Shown: positions 1-8,135, counted from the stretch's first letter. The stretch is DNA of 64,000 nucleotides from Alphaproteobacteria bacterium UBA1303 (GCA_002307315.1 DBTZ01000047.1:1-64000), one strand, 5' to 3'. Numbers and translations: made by a program. Notes: generated by a model not told the origin, from the sequence alone.

Positions 1-695
1 CCCGCCAGCACGCCCGACAGCGAATTCGCCACCGCCAAGCCGAGGTCGTTGTGACAATGGGTAGCGATTACCGCCTTGTCGATGTTGGGCACCCGATCGA
101 ACAGCATCCGGATGAGTTCGAAGAACTCCTGCGGCGTGGCGTAACCGACGGTATCGGGAATGTTGACCGTTGTGGCGCCGGAGCGGATGGCCAACTCGAC
201 GCAAGCGCAGAGAAAATCGTGCTCGGTGCGGGTGGCATCCTCGGCGCTCCACTGCACGTCCTCGACCAGCGAACGGGCATGGCTCACCGACGCACCCACC
301 GCGTCGAGCACCGCATTGGCGCCCATGTTGAGCTTGTGCTTCATATGCACCGGACTGGTGGAAATGAAGGTATGGATGCGCGGCCGCTTGGCGTACTTCA
401 CCGCCTCGAAGGCGCGGTCGATATCCTTGATGCCGGCGCGGGCAAGACCGCAAACCGAAGCGTTCTTTACTTTTTTGGCGATTTCCGACACCGCCTCGAA
501 ATCGCCCTGCGAGGAGATGGGAAACCCCGCCTCGATGACGTCGACGCCCATAGTATCGAGCATCTCCGCCACCTGAAGCTTCTCATCGAAGGTCATGGCC
601 GCGCCGGGCGATTGCTCGCCGTCGCGCAAAGTGGTGTCGAAAATGCGTACGCGTTCAGGTGCCACTGTGGGCGATTCCATTTTATTCGTGCTCAT
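1..695 (-). CDS. leuA: 2-isopropylmalate synthase, N-terminal part (cut by window start)
   Basis: Catalyses the first committed step of leucine synthesis, joining acetyl-CoA and 2-oxoisovalerate. About 231 codons are visible. The protein begins MSTNKMESPTVAPERVRIFD and continues with the HMGL-like TIM-barrel signature DTTLRDGEQSPGA. Further on come VIEAGFPISSQGDFEAV and a metal-binding ATHCHNDLGLAVAN segment near the window edge. The ATG at 695 follows a purine-rich AAGGAA about 10 nt upstream; a second in-frame ATG lies five codons later. The C-terminal catalytic part and the LeuA regulatory domain lie outside the window. Upstream on the same strand are a leucine-rich leader ORF and a candidate promoter, so the gene is probably controlled by leucine supply. 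Identity is secure; only the C-terminus cannot be judged. Confidence 0.97.
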   Translation of the reverse strand, partial: MSTNKMESPTVAPERVRIFDTTLRDGEQSPGAAMTFDEKLQVAEMLDTMGVDVIEAGFPISSQGDFEAVSEIAKKVKNASVCGLARAGIKDIDRAFEAVKYAKRPRIHTFISTSPVHMKHKLNMGANAVLDAVGASVSHARSLVEDVQWSAEDATRTEHDFLCACVELAIRSGATTVNIPDTVGYATPQEFFELIRMLFDRVPNIDKAVIATHCHNDLGLAVANSLSGVLA

Positions 696-763
696 AGCCG
701 CTCGTTCCTTCCGTTTGCCGCTATTCAGGTTTCTCCGTATCCGATTCAATCCCCTAAACACCC

Positions 764-796
764 GGCGCAAAGCGCCAGCCGGCGTCTAGGGGCTGG
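764..796 (-). promoter_or_regulatory. Alternative RNA pairings upstream of leuA
   Basis: On the minus-strand transcript CCAGCC (796-791, end of the leader ORF) can pair with GGCTGG (780-775). That excludes a second hairpin, CTGGCGC/GCGCCGG (778-772 with 768-762, loop TTT, one G-U pair). Mutually exclusive stems just after a Leu-rich ORF are the layout expected of attenuation. No U-tract follows the second stem, so a classical intrinsic terminator is not shown. Control could instead act on translation of leuA. Confidence 0.4.
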
Positions 797-917
797 TAAG
801 GAGGAGAAACGCCGCAAGCGGCAAACCGAGGGAAAAACGAGGACGATAGGGAGCGCGCGCAAACGCACGGGCGGCAAAGCCACCTGTCTCGTTTGTTTGA
901 TTTGCATGCTCCATCAT
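786..917 (-). CDS. Putative leucine-rich leader peptide of leuA (43 aa)
   Basis: A small ORF runs from ATG at 917 (second ATG at 914) to TAG at 788-786, ending about 90 nt before leuA. Its C-terminal third contains LGLPLAAFLLL, six leucines in eleven residues, and the last three Leu codons are consecutive. Leucine leader peptides are known for leu operons in several proteobacteria; that this is one is inferred from position and composition. No strong Shine-Dalgarno is visible before the ATG. It is preceded by a promoter-like sequence and followed by alternative RNA stems. It could also be a chance ORF in GC-rich DNA. Confidence 0.5.
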   Translation of the reverse strand: MMEHANQTNETGGFAARAFARAPYRPRFSLGLPLAAFLLLTSP

Positions 918-952
918 CGCCGGATTGCCGTTCCGTCCGCCGGTATTAAGCC

Positions 953-980
953 TATATAAACCCTAACGAATCGCCTCCAA
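953..980 (-). promoter_or_regulatory. Candidate sigma70-type promoter for the leuA leader
   Basis: On the minus strand TTGGAG (980-975) and TATATA (958-953) are separated by 16 bp. The start would fall near 946, about 30 nt before the leader ATG. It is the most AT-rich stretch in the leuA/M28-peptidase gap. The rest of that gap (981-1232) shows no gene or clear terminator. Confidence 0.4.
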
Positions 981-1232
981 GCGCCGGCATCGACGCATTT
1001 TCAGCCCCGTTATTGGGCATTTTTACGCTGGAACGCCGGCTATACGCAAGCGCAACGCCCTGTTCAAATGGCCAAAATATATCAGGCCGCGCAACATCAT
1101 GGACGCGGATAACACCGGTTTAATGCACCGGGGCATCTTGTGGCACGATTTTTCTTTGGTGGCCGGTAGTCGACCTCCCCGAACCCCGCCGGCCTGCCGA
1201 GCGGTTTTCTTATGACAAGGAAAGCGAGACCT

Positions 1233-2624
1233 TCAGTTTGGAGAAGCCGAACTAGGTTTTGCCCGCAAGTTCACGTCGCTGTCGGCCAGCAAATACAGCA
1301 GACTCGCCCAGGCCGCGACGTTCTGGTTGAGTTGGTTCGTATCGACGATGGCCGGGGTATCGTCGGCCGAATGGTGATAGTCGAAATACCGACTGGCGTC
1401 CTGTTTGAAGGCGAAGGCCGGCACGCCGGCTTTGACCAAATCTTCCACGTCGGCACCTGCATCACGTACCGGTTCCCGCGAAATCATGATCTTGAGCGGC
1501 GCCAACAGATCGGCAAGCGGCGCAAGGACCGACTTGGCGGCAACATCCGACGGTAACATCAGGCTGACAATGCGGTCGGCGCCCACATCGCTTTCGCCGA
1601 CGGCAACGATACGAGGGACTTCGTCCTTATGCGTCTCTAGGTAAGCCACTGATGAACCTGTTGTTTCTTCAGATCCCCACATCACCACCCGGATGGTGCG
1701 CGCCGGGTGCAAACCGGCAACCAGCCTCGCCGCCGCCGTAGTGATGGCGATGCCGGCCGCATCGTCGATGGCCCCGAGACCGGAATCCCAGGAATCGATA
1801 TGCCCGCCGATCACGACGATTTCGTCTGGATGCTTGCTGCCCTTGATCTCACCGGAGATGGTCCAGGCCGTGGTCTTGGGCTGCTCCGTCGATGCCAGCT
1901 TCAGGCGAATGCGCACCGGCCCCGCGGATGCCAGGTAGGCCAAAAGGTCGGCGTCGGGCACACCGAGCGCGGCACATGGGATCTTCGGCGCATCGTCGAC
2001 ATACCGCATGTAGCCGGTGTGGGGACTGCGGCCAGTGCCGGTCGAAATCGAGCGAACAAGATAGGCGACCGCCCCACGCCTTGCCGCTTCCGATGCGGCA
2101 TATCGCGCCCGCACCGCCCCGCCGTAGCCAGCACCATCCTCGGCGCGAACCGTCGGCTGGTTCACCATGACAATTTTACCCGAATACGCGCCGGGCGCGG
2201 CGGCCATCAGCACATCGAGAGATGGTAGCACCGCTATCTCGGCCTCTATCCCCGCCTTGGGGGTCGGCTTCGATCCACCAAGGCCGATGATCGCCAGATT
2301 TTGCGCGTGCGGGCCGATAATTTCGGCAGATTCCGCCCCACGCTTCCAACTCGGCTTGGCGAAGGGTTCGACCTTGATATCGGTAAAGCCGAGTTCCTTG
2401 AATTTGGCCACGGCCCAATCGCGGGCCTGTTCATAGGCTGGGCTGCCGACCGGGCGCGGACCGACTTCGTAGGAAAGCGATTCCAGCACCTTCCAGGCGG
2501 TCGGATCGGTCAGCGCCTTGTCGCGGAGGGCTGCCGCCGTCGTGCCGTCGCCGGCCACTGCCGGCAGAAACAGAAACGCCGCGCCCGCTATCGCCCAAAA
2601 ATTTCCCATAACCTTCACCCGCAC
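1233..2624 (-). CDS. M28-family zinc metallopeptidase, exported
   Basis: A 463-residue exported peptidase, likely an aminopeptidase or carboxypeptidase Q-like enzyme acting on short peptides in the periplasm. Residues 1-25 form a signal peptide (hydrophobic AIAGAAFLFLPAVAG). A PA-like insert precedes the catalytic half. Expected dizinc ligands are visible: H274 and D276 in GGHIDSWDSG, D286/D287 in GAIDDAAG, the glutamate pair E318/E319 in WGSEETTGS, D345 in GESDVGAD and a histidine in YHHSADD (416-417). The gene lies downstream of the ilvC terminator and upstream of the leuA promoter, so it is probably its own transcription unit. The substrate cannot be read from sequence. Confidence 0.88.
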   Translation of the reverse strand: MRVKVMGNFWAIAGAAFLFLPAVAGDGTTAAALRDKALTDPTAWKVLESLSYEVGPRPVGSPAYEQARDWAVAKFKELGFTDIKVEPFAKPSWKRGAESAEIIGPHAQNLAIIGLGGSKPTPKAGIEAEIAVLPSLDVLMAAAPGAYSGKIVMVNQPTVRAEDGAGYGGAVRARYAASEAARRGAVAYLVRSISTGTGRSPHTGYMRYVDDAPKIPCAALGVPDADLLAYLASAGPVRIRLKLASTEQPKTTAWTISGEIKGSKHPDEIVVIGGHIDSWDSGLGAIDDAAGIAITTAAARLVAGLHPARTIRVVMWGSEETTGSSVAYLETHKDEVPRIVAVGESDVGADRIVSLMLPSDVAAKSVLAPLADLLAPLKIMISREPVRDAGADVEDLVKAGVPAFAFKQDASRYFDYHHSADDTPAIVDTNQLNQNVAAWASLLYLLADSDVNLRAKPSSASPN

Positions 2625-2633
2625 AAATGGCAG

Positions 2634-2683
2634 CCCAAAAAATAAGCCCCCGCTCGCGCGCCGTTCAAGCGCAAGCGGGGGCT
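2634..2683 (-). terminator. Intrinsic terminator after ilvC
   Basis: A perfect 10-bp stem, AGCCCCCGCT (2645-2654) with AGCGGGGGCT (2674-2683), is followed on the minus strand by TTATTTTTTGGG. It lies 22 bp beyond the ilvC stop and closes the ilvBNC unit. Confidence 0.88.
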
Positions 2684-2705
2684 AACAGCCGTCAATTTCG
2701 CGTGT

Positions 2706-3725
2706 TTAGTTCTTGTTCTGGTCGACCAGCTTGTTCTTGCCGATCCAGGGCATCATGGCGCGCAAACGCGTCCCGACTTCCTCGACCTGATGACCGGCGC
2801 TTTGCTTGCGCAGGGCCTTAAACGAGCACTGGTTGGCTTTGTTCTCCAGCACCCAGTCGCGGGCGAATTTGCCGGTCTGAATGTCGGTCAGCACCGCCTT
2901 CATCGCCTGCTTTACTTCGGGGGTGATGATGCGCGGGCCGGAAACGTATTCGCCGTATTCGGCGGTGTTGGAGATCGAGTAGTTCATGTTGGCGATGCCG
3001 CCTTCATAAATCAGATCGACGATCAGCTTCAGTTCGTGCTGGCATTCGAAATAGGCCATTTCCGGGGCATATCCGGCTTCGACCAGAGTTTCGAACCCGG
3101 CGTGGATCAGCTCGGCCAAGCCGCCGCAGAGCACGACCTGCTCGCCGAACAGATCGGTTTCGGTCTCTTCGCGGAAGGTGGTCTCGATGATGCCGGAGCG
3201 ACCGCCGCCGATGGCGGAGGCATAGGCCAGCCCGAGTTCATGGGCGTTGCCCGAGGCATTCTGTTCGACCGCAATCAGGCAAGGCACGCCGCCGCCCTTG
3301 AGGTACTCGCCGCGGACGGTATGGCCGGGGCCTTTGGGCGCCACCATGATGATGTCGAGATCGGGCCGCGGCACGATCTGATGGAAATGGATGTTGAAGC
3401 CGTGGGCGAAAAACAACGCCGCGCCTTGCTTCATGTTGAGGACGAGTTCGTTTTTGTAAATATCGGCCTGATATTCGTCGGGGGCGACCATCATCATGAC
3501 GTCGGCAATCTTGGCGGCCTCGGAGGCCGACATCACCGTGAAACCGGCAGCCTTGGCCTTCTCGGCCGGCTTGGAACCGGCGAGTTCGGCGACGACGACG
3601 TCCTTGACCCCGGAATCGCGCATGTTCTGGGCGTGGGCATGACCCTGCGACCCAAATCCGATGATGGCAACTTTCTTGTTCTTGATGAAGTTCAGATCGG
3701 CATCCCGATCATAGTAAACGCGCAT
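2706..3725 (-). CDS. ilvC: Ketol-acid reductoisomerase (class I)
   Basis: Converts 2-acetolactate or 2-aceto-2-hydroxybutyrate to the dihydroxy acids of valine and isoleucine synthesis, with NADPH and Mg2+. The 339-residue length is that of the short class I enzyme. The Rossmann motif is IGFGSQGHAHAQN near residue 24. The metal and catalytic segments of the helical domain follow (DLFGEQVVLCGG and YFECQHELKLIVDLIYEGG). An AAGGAG ribosome site sits 6-7 nt before the ATG. It is the third gene of the ilvB-ilvN-ilvC group, 129 bp after ilvN, and a strong terminator ends the unit. Confidence 0.98.
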   Translation of the reverse strand: MRVYYDRDADLNFIKNKKVAIIGFGSQGHAHAQNMRDSGVKDVVVAELAGSKPAEKAKAAGFTVMSASEAAKIADVMMMVAPDEYQADIYKNELVLNMKQGAALFFAHGFNIHFHQIVPRPDLDIIMVAPKGPGHTVRGEYLKGGGVPCLIAVEQNASGNAHELGLAYASAIGGGRSGIIETTFREETETDLFGEQVVLCGGLAELIHAGFETLVEAGYAPEMAYFECQHELKLIVDLIYEGGIANMNYSISNTAEYGEYVSGPRIITPEVKQAMKAVLTDIQTGKFARDWVLENKANQCSFKALRKQSAGHQVEEVGTRLRAMMPWIGKNKLVDQNKN

Positions 3726-3786
3726 GGTTTCTCCTTAAGACTTAGGCTGACTGGTCGCATTTCCGAGGGAAATGCGCTCGCTGAAG

Positions 3787-3805
3787 GGCCGGGTCAAGCC
3801 CGGCC
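3787..3805. repeat. REP-like palindrome between ilvN and ilvC
   Basis: GGCCGGG (3787-3793), loop TCAAG and CCCGGCC (3799-3805) form a 7-bp stem. The surrounding GGGCCGGGTCAAGCCCGGCC sequence resembles the short GC palindromes scattered through many alphaproteobacterial genomes. It may influence the ilvN/ilvC transcript ratio. Copy number in the genome cannot be judged from this window. Confidence 0.5.
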
Positions 3806-3854
3806 GTGACGCAGGAGGGGTAAACGGGGGACGAAAAAGCGCAGCCTGTCGCCA

Positions 3855-4367
3855 TCACATCGCCTCGGGCCCGCGCGAAATGGCGGCGACGCCGGTGCGG
3901 GAGACTTCGACCAACCCAAGCGGGCGCATAAGGTCAATAAAGCTGTCCAGTTTGGAGGGCGCCCCGGTGATCTCGAACACAAAGCTGGTGTGGGTGGTAT
4001 CCACCGGGCGGGCGCGGAAGGAATCGGCGATACGTAAGGCTTCCACCCGTTTGTCGCCGGTGCCCGCCACTTTGATCAGCGCCATTTCGCGCTCGATGCC
4101 GGGTTTGTCGATGGTCCAGTCCACCACCTTGTGAACCGAAACCACGCGGGCGATCTGGGCCTTGATCTGCTCCAGAACCTCGGGCGTGCCGGAGGTGACG
4201 ACGGTGATGCGCGAGGTGTGCTCGGAGACGTCGATCTCGGCCACGGTAAGGCTTTCGATATTGTAGCCGCGCCCGGCGAACATGCCGACCACGCGGGCGA
4301 GCGCACCGGCCTCGTTATCGATCAGAACCGCGATGGTGTGGCGCTCGATTTTGCCGTTGTTGTTCAT
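3855..4367 (-). CDS. ilvN: Acetolactate synthase small (regulatory) subunit
   Basis: A 170-residue regulatory subunit that binds valine and activates the large subunit. The N-terminal ACT domain is plain: HTIAVLIDNEAGALARVVGM, then GRGYNIESLTVAE. A C-terminal ALS_ss_C domain contains KVVDWTIDKPGIEREMALIK. The start overlaps the ilvB stop in a TGATG junction, so the two subunits are translationally coupled. The symbols ilvN and ilvH are both used for this subunit. Confidence 0.96.
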   Translation of the reverse strand: MNNNGKIERHTIAVLIDNEAGALARVVGMFAGRGYNIESLTVAEIDVSEHTSRITVVTSGTPEVLEQIKAQIARVVSVHKVVDWTIDKPGIEREMALIKVAGTGDKRVEALRIADSFRARPVDTTHTSFVFEITGAPSKLDSFIDLMRPLGLVEVSRTGVAAISRGPEAM

Positions 4368-6148
4368 CAGACCAGTATCTTTCCTGCGTCGCTCACTTCG
4401 GTCGCCTCTTCCTCGGCGTCGGTGAGAATCATTTCGTTATGGGCGGCCCCCGAGGGGATCATCGGGTAGCAGTTCTCGAACTTCTCGACCCGAACGTCGA
4501 GAATCACCGGAGCGTGCGTGTCGATCATGGTCTGGATCGCCTCGTCGAGATCTTCCGGCTTTTCGGCCCTGAGGCCCACCGCGCCCAGCGCCTCGGCCAA
4601 TTTGACGAAATCCGGCTGGGTGTCGGTGCTGGTCTGCGAATAGCGCGAACCGTGCAGCAACTGCTGCCACTGGCGCACCATGCCGAGATAATTGTTGTTG
4701 AGAATGAAGATCTTGATCGGCAAACGGTACTGCACCGCGGTGACGATTTCCTGCATCGTCATCTGCACCGAACCTTCGCCGGCAATGTCGACCACCAGGC
4801 TTTCCGGGTGGGCGGTCTGAACCCCCACCGCGGCGGGCAGGCCGTAGCCCATGGTGCCCAGACCGCCCGAGGTCATCAGCCGGTTGGGCTCCTCGAACTT
4901 GAAGCGCTGCGCCGCCCACATCTGGTGCTGGCCGACTTCGGTGGTGATGTAGACGTCCTTGCCCTTGGACAGCTCGTACAGGCGGTCGATGGCGTATTGC
5001 GGTTTGATCGTGCCCTTCGAGGGCTTGAAGTCGAGACTGCGCTTCTCGCGCCAGCGCTCGATCTGCCGCCACCAGTCGGTCAAGGCGTGGCGGTCGGCCT
5101 GATACTTCTTTTCCTTCCACACCCGCACCATGGCGGAAATCGCCTTGGCGGCATCGGCGACGATGGCCAAATCGATGTGAACGTTCTTGTTGATCTGCGA
5201 AGCATCGATATCGAGGTGGATCTTCTTGGCATGGGGAGCGAAGGCGTCGAGCCGGCCGGTGACGCGGTCGTCGAAGCGAGCGCCCAGGCAGACCATCACG
5301 TCGCAATCGTGCATCGTGTTGTTGGCTTCATAGGTGCCGTGCATGCCCAGCATACCCAACCAGTTGGGGCTGGAGGCGGGATAGGCACCCAGGGCCATCA
5401 AGGTCGCGGTGACCGGAAACCCGGTCAAAGCGACGAGTTCGCGCAAAGACTTCACCGCTTCCGGCCCGGCGTTGACCACGCCGCCGCCGACATAGAATAT
5501 CGGCCGCTTGGCCCCCGCCATCAGCGCCACCGCCGCCTCGATCGTCGCCTCGTCCGGCTCGGTCTTGGGGTGATAGGTGCGATGAGCGATCCGCTGCGGA
5601 TCGACATATCGTCCCTTCTTGAACTGAATATCCTTGGGGATGTCGATCACCACCGGGCCGGGCCGGCCGGTGGTGGCGATCTGGAATCCTTCGTGGATGG
5701 TGCGGGCGAGCAGGTTCACGTCCTTGACCAGCCAATTGTGCTTGGTGCAGGGCCGGGTGATGCCGACGGTATCGCATTCCTGGAAGGCGTCGGTGCCGAT
5801 CAACGAGGTCGGCACCTGGCCGGTGAGCACCACCAGCGGAATCGAATCCAGAAGCGCGTCGGCGATGCCGGTCACCGCGTTGGTGGCGCCGGGACCGGAG
5901 GTCACCAGCACCACGCCGGGTTTGCCGGTCGAGCGGGCATAGCCTTCGGCGGCATGCACCGCACCTTGCTCGTGGCGAACCAGAATGTGGGTGATGTCGT
6001 TGGCGGCGAACAGCGCGTCGTAGATCGGCAGCACCGAGCCGCCGGGGTAGCCGAATATGTGGGTGACGCCCTGATCTTTCAGGGCGCGGATAACGATTTC
6101 CGCGCCGGTTATTTCTGGGGGGGTGGGCTTTTGGTCTTCCAGGTCCAT
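4367..6148 (-). CDS. ilvB: Acetolactate synthase large (catalytic) subunit
   Basis: A thiamine-diphosphate enzyme that condenses two pyruvates, or pyruvate with 2-oxobutyrate. It has 593 residues from the chosen ATG at 6148. Three TPP-family domains are visible: an N-terminal TPP-binding part with the catalytic glutamate region (IFGYPGGSVLPIYDAL, then LVRHEQGAVHAAEGYAR), a central domain (FYVGGGVVNAG), and a C-terminal TPP domain (DIAGEGSVQMTMQE and NNNYLGMVRQWQ). An ATG 24 codons upstream is in frame. I prefer 6148 because family members begin just before EITGAEI and a GAGG site lies about 8 nt upstream. The rejected extension would also run through the attenuator hairpin. Also named ilvI or ilvG. 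Confidence 0.97.
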   Translation of the reverse strand: MDLEDQKPTPPEITGAEIVIRALKDQGVTHIFGYPGGSVLPIYDALFAANDITHILVRHEQGAVHAAEGYARSTGKPGVVLVTSGPGATNAVTGIADALLDSIPLVVLTGQVPTSLIGTDAFQECDTVGITRPCTKHNWLVKDVNLLARTIHEGFQIATTGRPGPVVIDIPKDIQFKKGRYVDPQRIAHRTYHPKTEPDEATIEAAVALMAGAKRPIFYVGGGVVNAGPEAVKSLRELVALTGFPVTATLMALGAYPASSPNWLGMLGMHGTYEANNTMHDCDVMVCLGARFDDRVTGRLDAFAPHAKKIHLDIDASQINKNVHIDLAIVADAAKAISAMVRVWKEKKYQADRHALTDWWRQIERWREKRSLDFKPSKGTIKPQYAIDRLYELSKGKDVYITTEVGQHQMWAAQRFKFEEPNRLMTSGGLGTMGYGLPAAVGVQTAHPESLVVDIAGEGSVQMTMQEIVTAVQYRLPIKIFILNNNYLGMVRQWQQLLHGSRYSQTSTDTQPDFVKLAEALGAVGLRAEKPEDLDEAIQTMIDTHAPVILDVRVEKFENCYPMIPSGAAHNEMILTDAEEEATEVSDAGKILV

Positions 6149-6183
6149 GACGATCCTCGTCGAAGCAAGTGTTCTTACGTGAT

Positions 6184-6214
6184 GAAAAAAGCAAAAGGGG
6201 CGTCTCCGCCCCTT
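6184..6214 (-). terminator. Attenuator terminator in the ilvB leader
   Basis: A perfect 8-bp GC stem (AAGGGGCG at 6214-6207, loop GAGA, CGCCCCTT at 6202-6195, read on the minus strand) is followed by TTGCTTTTTT. It sits between the promoter and ilvB, just after a short ORF rich in Val, Leu and Ile. Upstream, AAGCCGC (6266-6260) can pair with GCGGCTT (6225-6219), giving an alternative fold. Premature termination at this site when branched-chain amino acids are plentiful is the natural reading. Confidence 0.85.
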
Positions 6215-6242
6215 GTACAAGCCGCCAATCTCGGATGCCGGG

Positions 6243-6293
6243 TTATCCCCGTCCGGGTAGCGGCTTGATAATCGTTACGAGCACCTTATGCAC
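6243..6293 (-). CDS. ilv leader peptide (16 aa)
   Basis: GTG start at 6293 and TAA at 6245-6243 encode MHKVLVTIIKPLPGRG. Residues 4-9 (VLVTII) hold five branched-chain residues in six codons, the signature of an ilv attenuation leader. A GAGGAA ribosome site lies 5-10 nt upstream of the GTG. A good promoter lies 25-50 bp upstream and the attenuator hairpin begins about 30 nt downstream. The peptide itself probably has no function; ribosome stalling at its codons does. Confidence 0.82.
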   Translation of the reverse strand: MHKVLVTIIKPLPGRG

Positions 6294-6318
6294 AGCGTTT
6301 CCTCGCGAAAGTGGGGGG

Positions 6319-6347
6319 AAAATAGGAGGTGAAAATAGAGTCGTCAA
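6319..6347 (-). promoter_or_regulatory. Promoter of the ilvBNC operon
   Basis: On the minus strand TTGACG (6347-6342) and TATTTT (6324-6319) have an ideal 17-bp spacer. The predicted start is near 6312, giving a leader of about 165 nt that contains the leader peptide and attenuator. The -35 box begins only 7 bp after the miaA stop codon, so ilvBNC is transcribed separately from miaA. Confidence 0.72.
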
Positions 6348-6353
6348 GCAATT

Positions 6354-7286
6354 TCATGAGATATGTTGATGTAATATAGCAACAATGTTGCTATAATCGG
6401 CAGGTATTTGATACCAATCCGCCATCCGGTGGCGAATCCAGGTTTCCTGCCGCTTGGCGAATTGGCCGGTGGCAATGACGGTTTTTTCGATCATCTCGTC
6501 CTTGCCGATTTCACCGCGCTGCCAGGACAGAATTTCCCGTAAGCCCAGAGTTTTGGCCGCCGGCAGGGCGGGATCGAGACTGCCGAGGGCCGCAGCTTCC
6601 TCGACCGCACCGGCCTCCAGCATGGCCATAAAGCGGGCGCGGATGTGGACCCGCAAATCCGCCCGCGGGACCGAGACGGCAAATTTCGCCAGCTTCAGCC
6701 CTGCCAGCACCGATGTACCGGTTTCGTTTTGCCAGGAATGCAGGGGTTTGCCGGTTGCTTCCAACACCTCATAGGCCCTGACCACCCGTTGCGGATCGGA
6801 GGGCTTCAGCTTGGTCGCGGTTTTAGGATCGCGCGCCATAAGCTCGGCATGCAGGGCGGCAACGCCGATTTCTTCCAGCCTGGCCCTGGCGCGCGCCCGA
6901 ACCTCGGGCGGTATCGGCGGAATGTCGGCGATACCTTGGATCAGAACGCTAAAATACATCCCGGTGCCGCCGACGAAAATCGGCAAGGCGCCCATCGCGT
7001 TCGCCTCGGCCAGCGCCGCCGCGGTATCGCGTTGAAACCGGCCGACCGAATAAGCCTCGGCTGCCGGCACATGCCCGTAAAGGAGATGCGGCGCGCGGGC
7101 CTCGTCCGCCGCGCCGGGGCGGGCGGAAAGGATGCGTAAATCCTTATAGACCTGCATCGCGTCGGCGTTGATGATCGCGCCGTGGCATTCCTCGGCCAGC
7201 GCCAAGGCCAGCGCCGACTTGCCGCTCGCGGTCGGCCCTGCGATAAGCACCGCATCGAAGGGAGTATGATCGTGGCCGCTGTGCAT
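6354..7286 (-). CDS. miaA: tRNA dimethylallyltransferase
   Basis: Transfers the dimethylallyl group to N6 of A37 in tRNAs reading UNN codons. The protein has 310 residues. The P-loop is GPTASGKS (residues 17-24), followed by NADAMQVYKDL, the family's substrate-binding segment. GGTGMYFSVLIQGI and DPQRVVRAYEVLEATGKPL follow, and the C-terminal RQETWIRHR is typical. The start overlaps the divergent serB start by about 20 bp. Its link with the amino acid genes downstream is positional only, since ilvB has its own promoter. Confidence 0.96.
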   Translation of the reverse strand: MHSGHDHTPFDAVLIAGPTASGKSALALALAEECHGAIINADAMQVYKDLRILSARPGAADEARAPHLLYGHVPAAEAYSVGRFQRDTAAALAEANAMGALPIFVGGTGMYFSVLIQGIADIPPIPPEVRARARARLEEIGVAALHAELMARDPKTATKLKPSDPQRVVRAYEVLEATGKPLHSWQNETGTSVLAGLKLAKFAVSVPRADLRVHIRARFMAMLEAGAVEEAAALGSLDPALPAAKTLGLREILSWQRGEIGKDEMIEKTVIATGQFAKRQETWIRHRMADWYQIPADYSNIVAILHQHIS

Positions 7287-8135
7287 GTTCTGAACGTCAT
7301 CTCTCCTGAGGCGCGGGCTCTTGCCGCGTCGTTGACGAAATTCGGCGCGCCGCGCTGGCTATCGGAAGGATATGCGTTCGATCTTCCGATCGCCGCCCCC
7401 CCGCAAGAGGCCCTCGCCGAGGCGCGCGCCATCGCCAGCGACATGCCCGCCGACATCAATGTGGTGGCGGCGGCGCATCGGCGCAAGCGCCTTCTGATCG
7501 CCGACATGGATTCGACCATTATCACCTGCGAATGCCTGGACGAGTTGGCCGATTTCGCCGGGTTGAAGGACAAGATTTCCGCCATTACCGAGCGGGCAAT
7601 GCGCGGCGAAATCGCCTTCGAGGGCGCGCTGAAAGAACGGGTCGGCATGCTCAAGGGCCTGCCGCTGGCGACCCTCGAACGGGTGTGGACCGAGCGTATT
7701 CATTTGACCGGCGGCGCCAAGGAATTGCTCGCCACCATGAAGGCGTTCGGTGCGCGGGCGTTGCTGGTTTCCGGCGGATTTACCTTCTTCACCGCGCGCG
7801 TGGCGCAAGCTGCCGGTTTCGACGAGGCGCGCGCCAACCGCTTGATCGACGACGGCAAGGCGCTCACCGGCGAAGTCGGCCTGCCTATCCTCGGCAAGGA
7901 AGCCAAGCTGGCCGCGCTGGAAGACGAAACCCAGCGGCTCGGTCTTCTCTTCGAGGAAACTATGGCGGTGGGCGACGGCGCCAACGATCTGAAAATGATC
8001 GAACGGTCCGGGCTCGGCGTCGCTTTTCACGCCAAGCCCAAAGTGGCGGCGGCGGCGCACGCCCGCATCGATCATGCCGACCTGCGCGGGCTGCTGTATC
8101 TGCAAGGCTATGCCGACGGCGACATCGTCACTTAA
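7266..8135 (+). CDS. serB: Phosphoserine phosphatase
   Basis: A HAD-superfamily enzyme performing the last step of serine synthesis. HAD motif I is DMDSTIITCECLDELADFAG, motif II is the serine in LLVSGGFTFF, and motif IV is GDGANDLKMI. The N-terminal 80 residues form the small regulatory-type domain seen in SerB. The ATG at 7266 has GGGAG almost touching it. The GTG at 7272 has that same GGAG at a 7-nt spacing and may be the true start. The 5' end overlaps miaA, transcribed the other way. The 3' end overlaps the convergent Do-like protease gene by 8 bp. Confidence 0.95.
   Translation: MIVAAVHVLNVISPEARALAASLTKFGAPRWLSEGYAFDLPIAAPPQEALAEARAIASDMPADINVVAAAHRRKRLLIADMDSTIITCECLDELADFAGLKDKISAITERAMRGEIAFEGALKERVGMLKGLPLATLERVWTERIHLTGGAKELLATMKAFGARALLVSGGFTFFTARVAQAAGFDEARANRLIDDGKALTGEVGLPILGKEAKLAALEDETQRLGLLFEETMAVGDGANDLKMIERSGLGVAFHAKPKVAAAAHARIDHADLRGLLYLQGYADGDIVT

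Noticed and set aside
6149..6220. 24-codon N-terminal extension of IlvB
   Set aside because: It would be translated from the attenuator hairpin itself, has no family similarity, and a good ribosome site precedes the ATG at 6148.
4439..6268. 609-codon plus-strand open frame
   Set aside because: Exactly antisense to ilvB; its His/Gly/Asp-rich composition is that of a GC-rich shadow frame, with no domain pattern.
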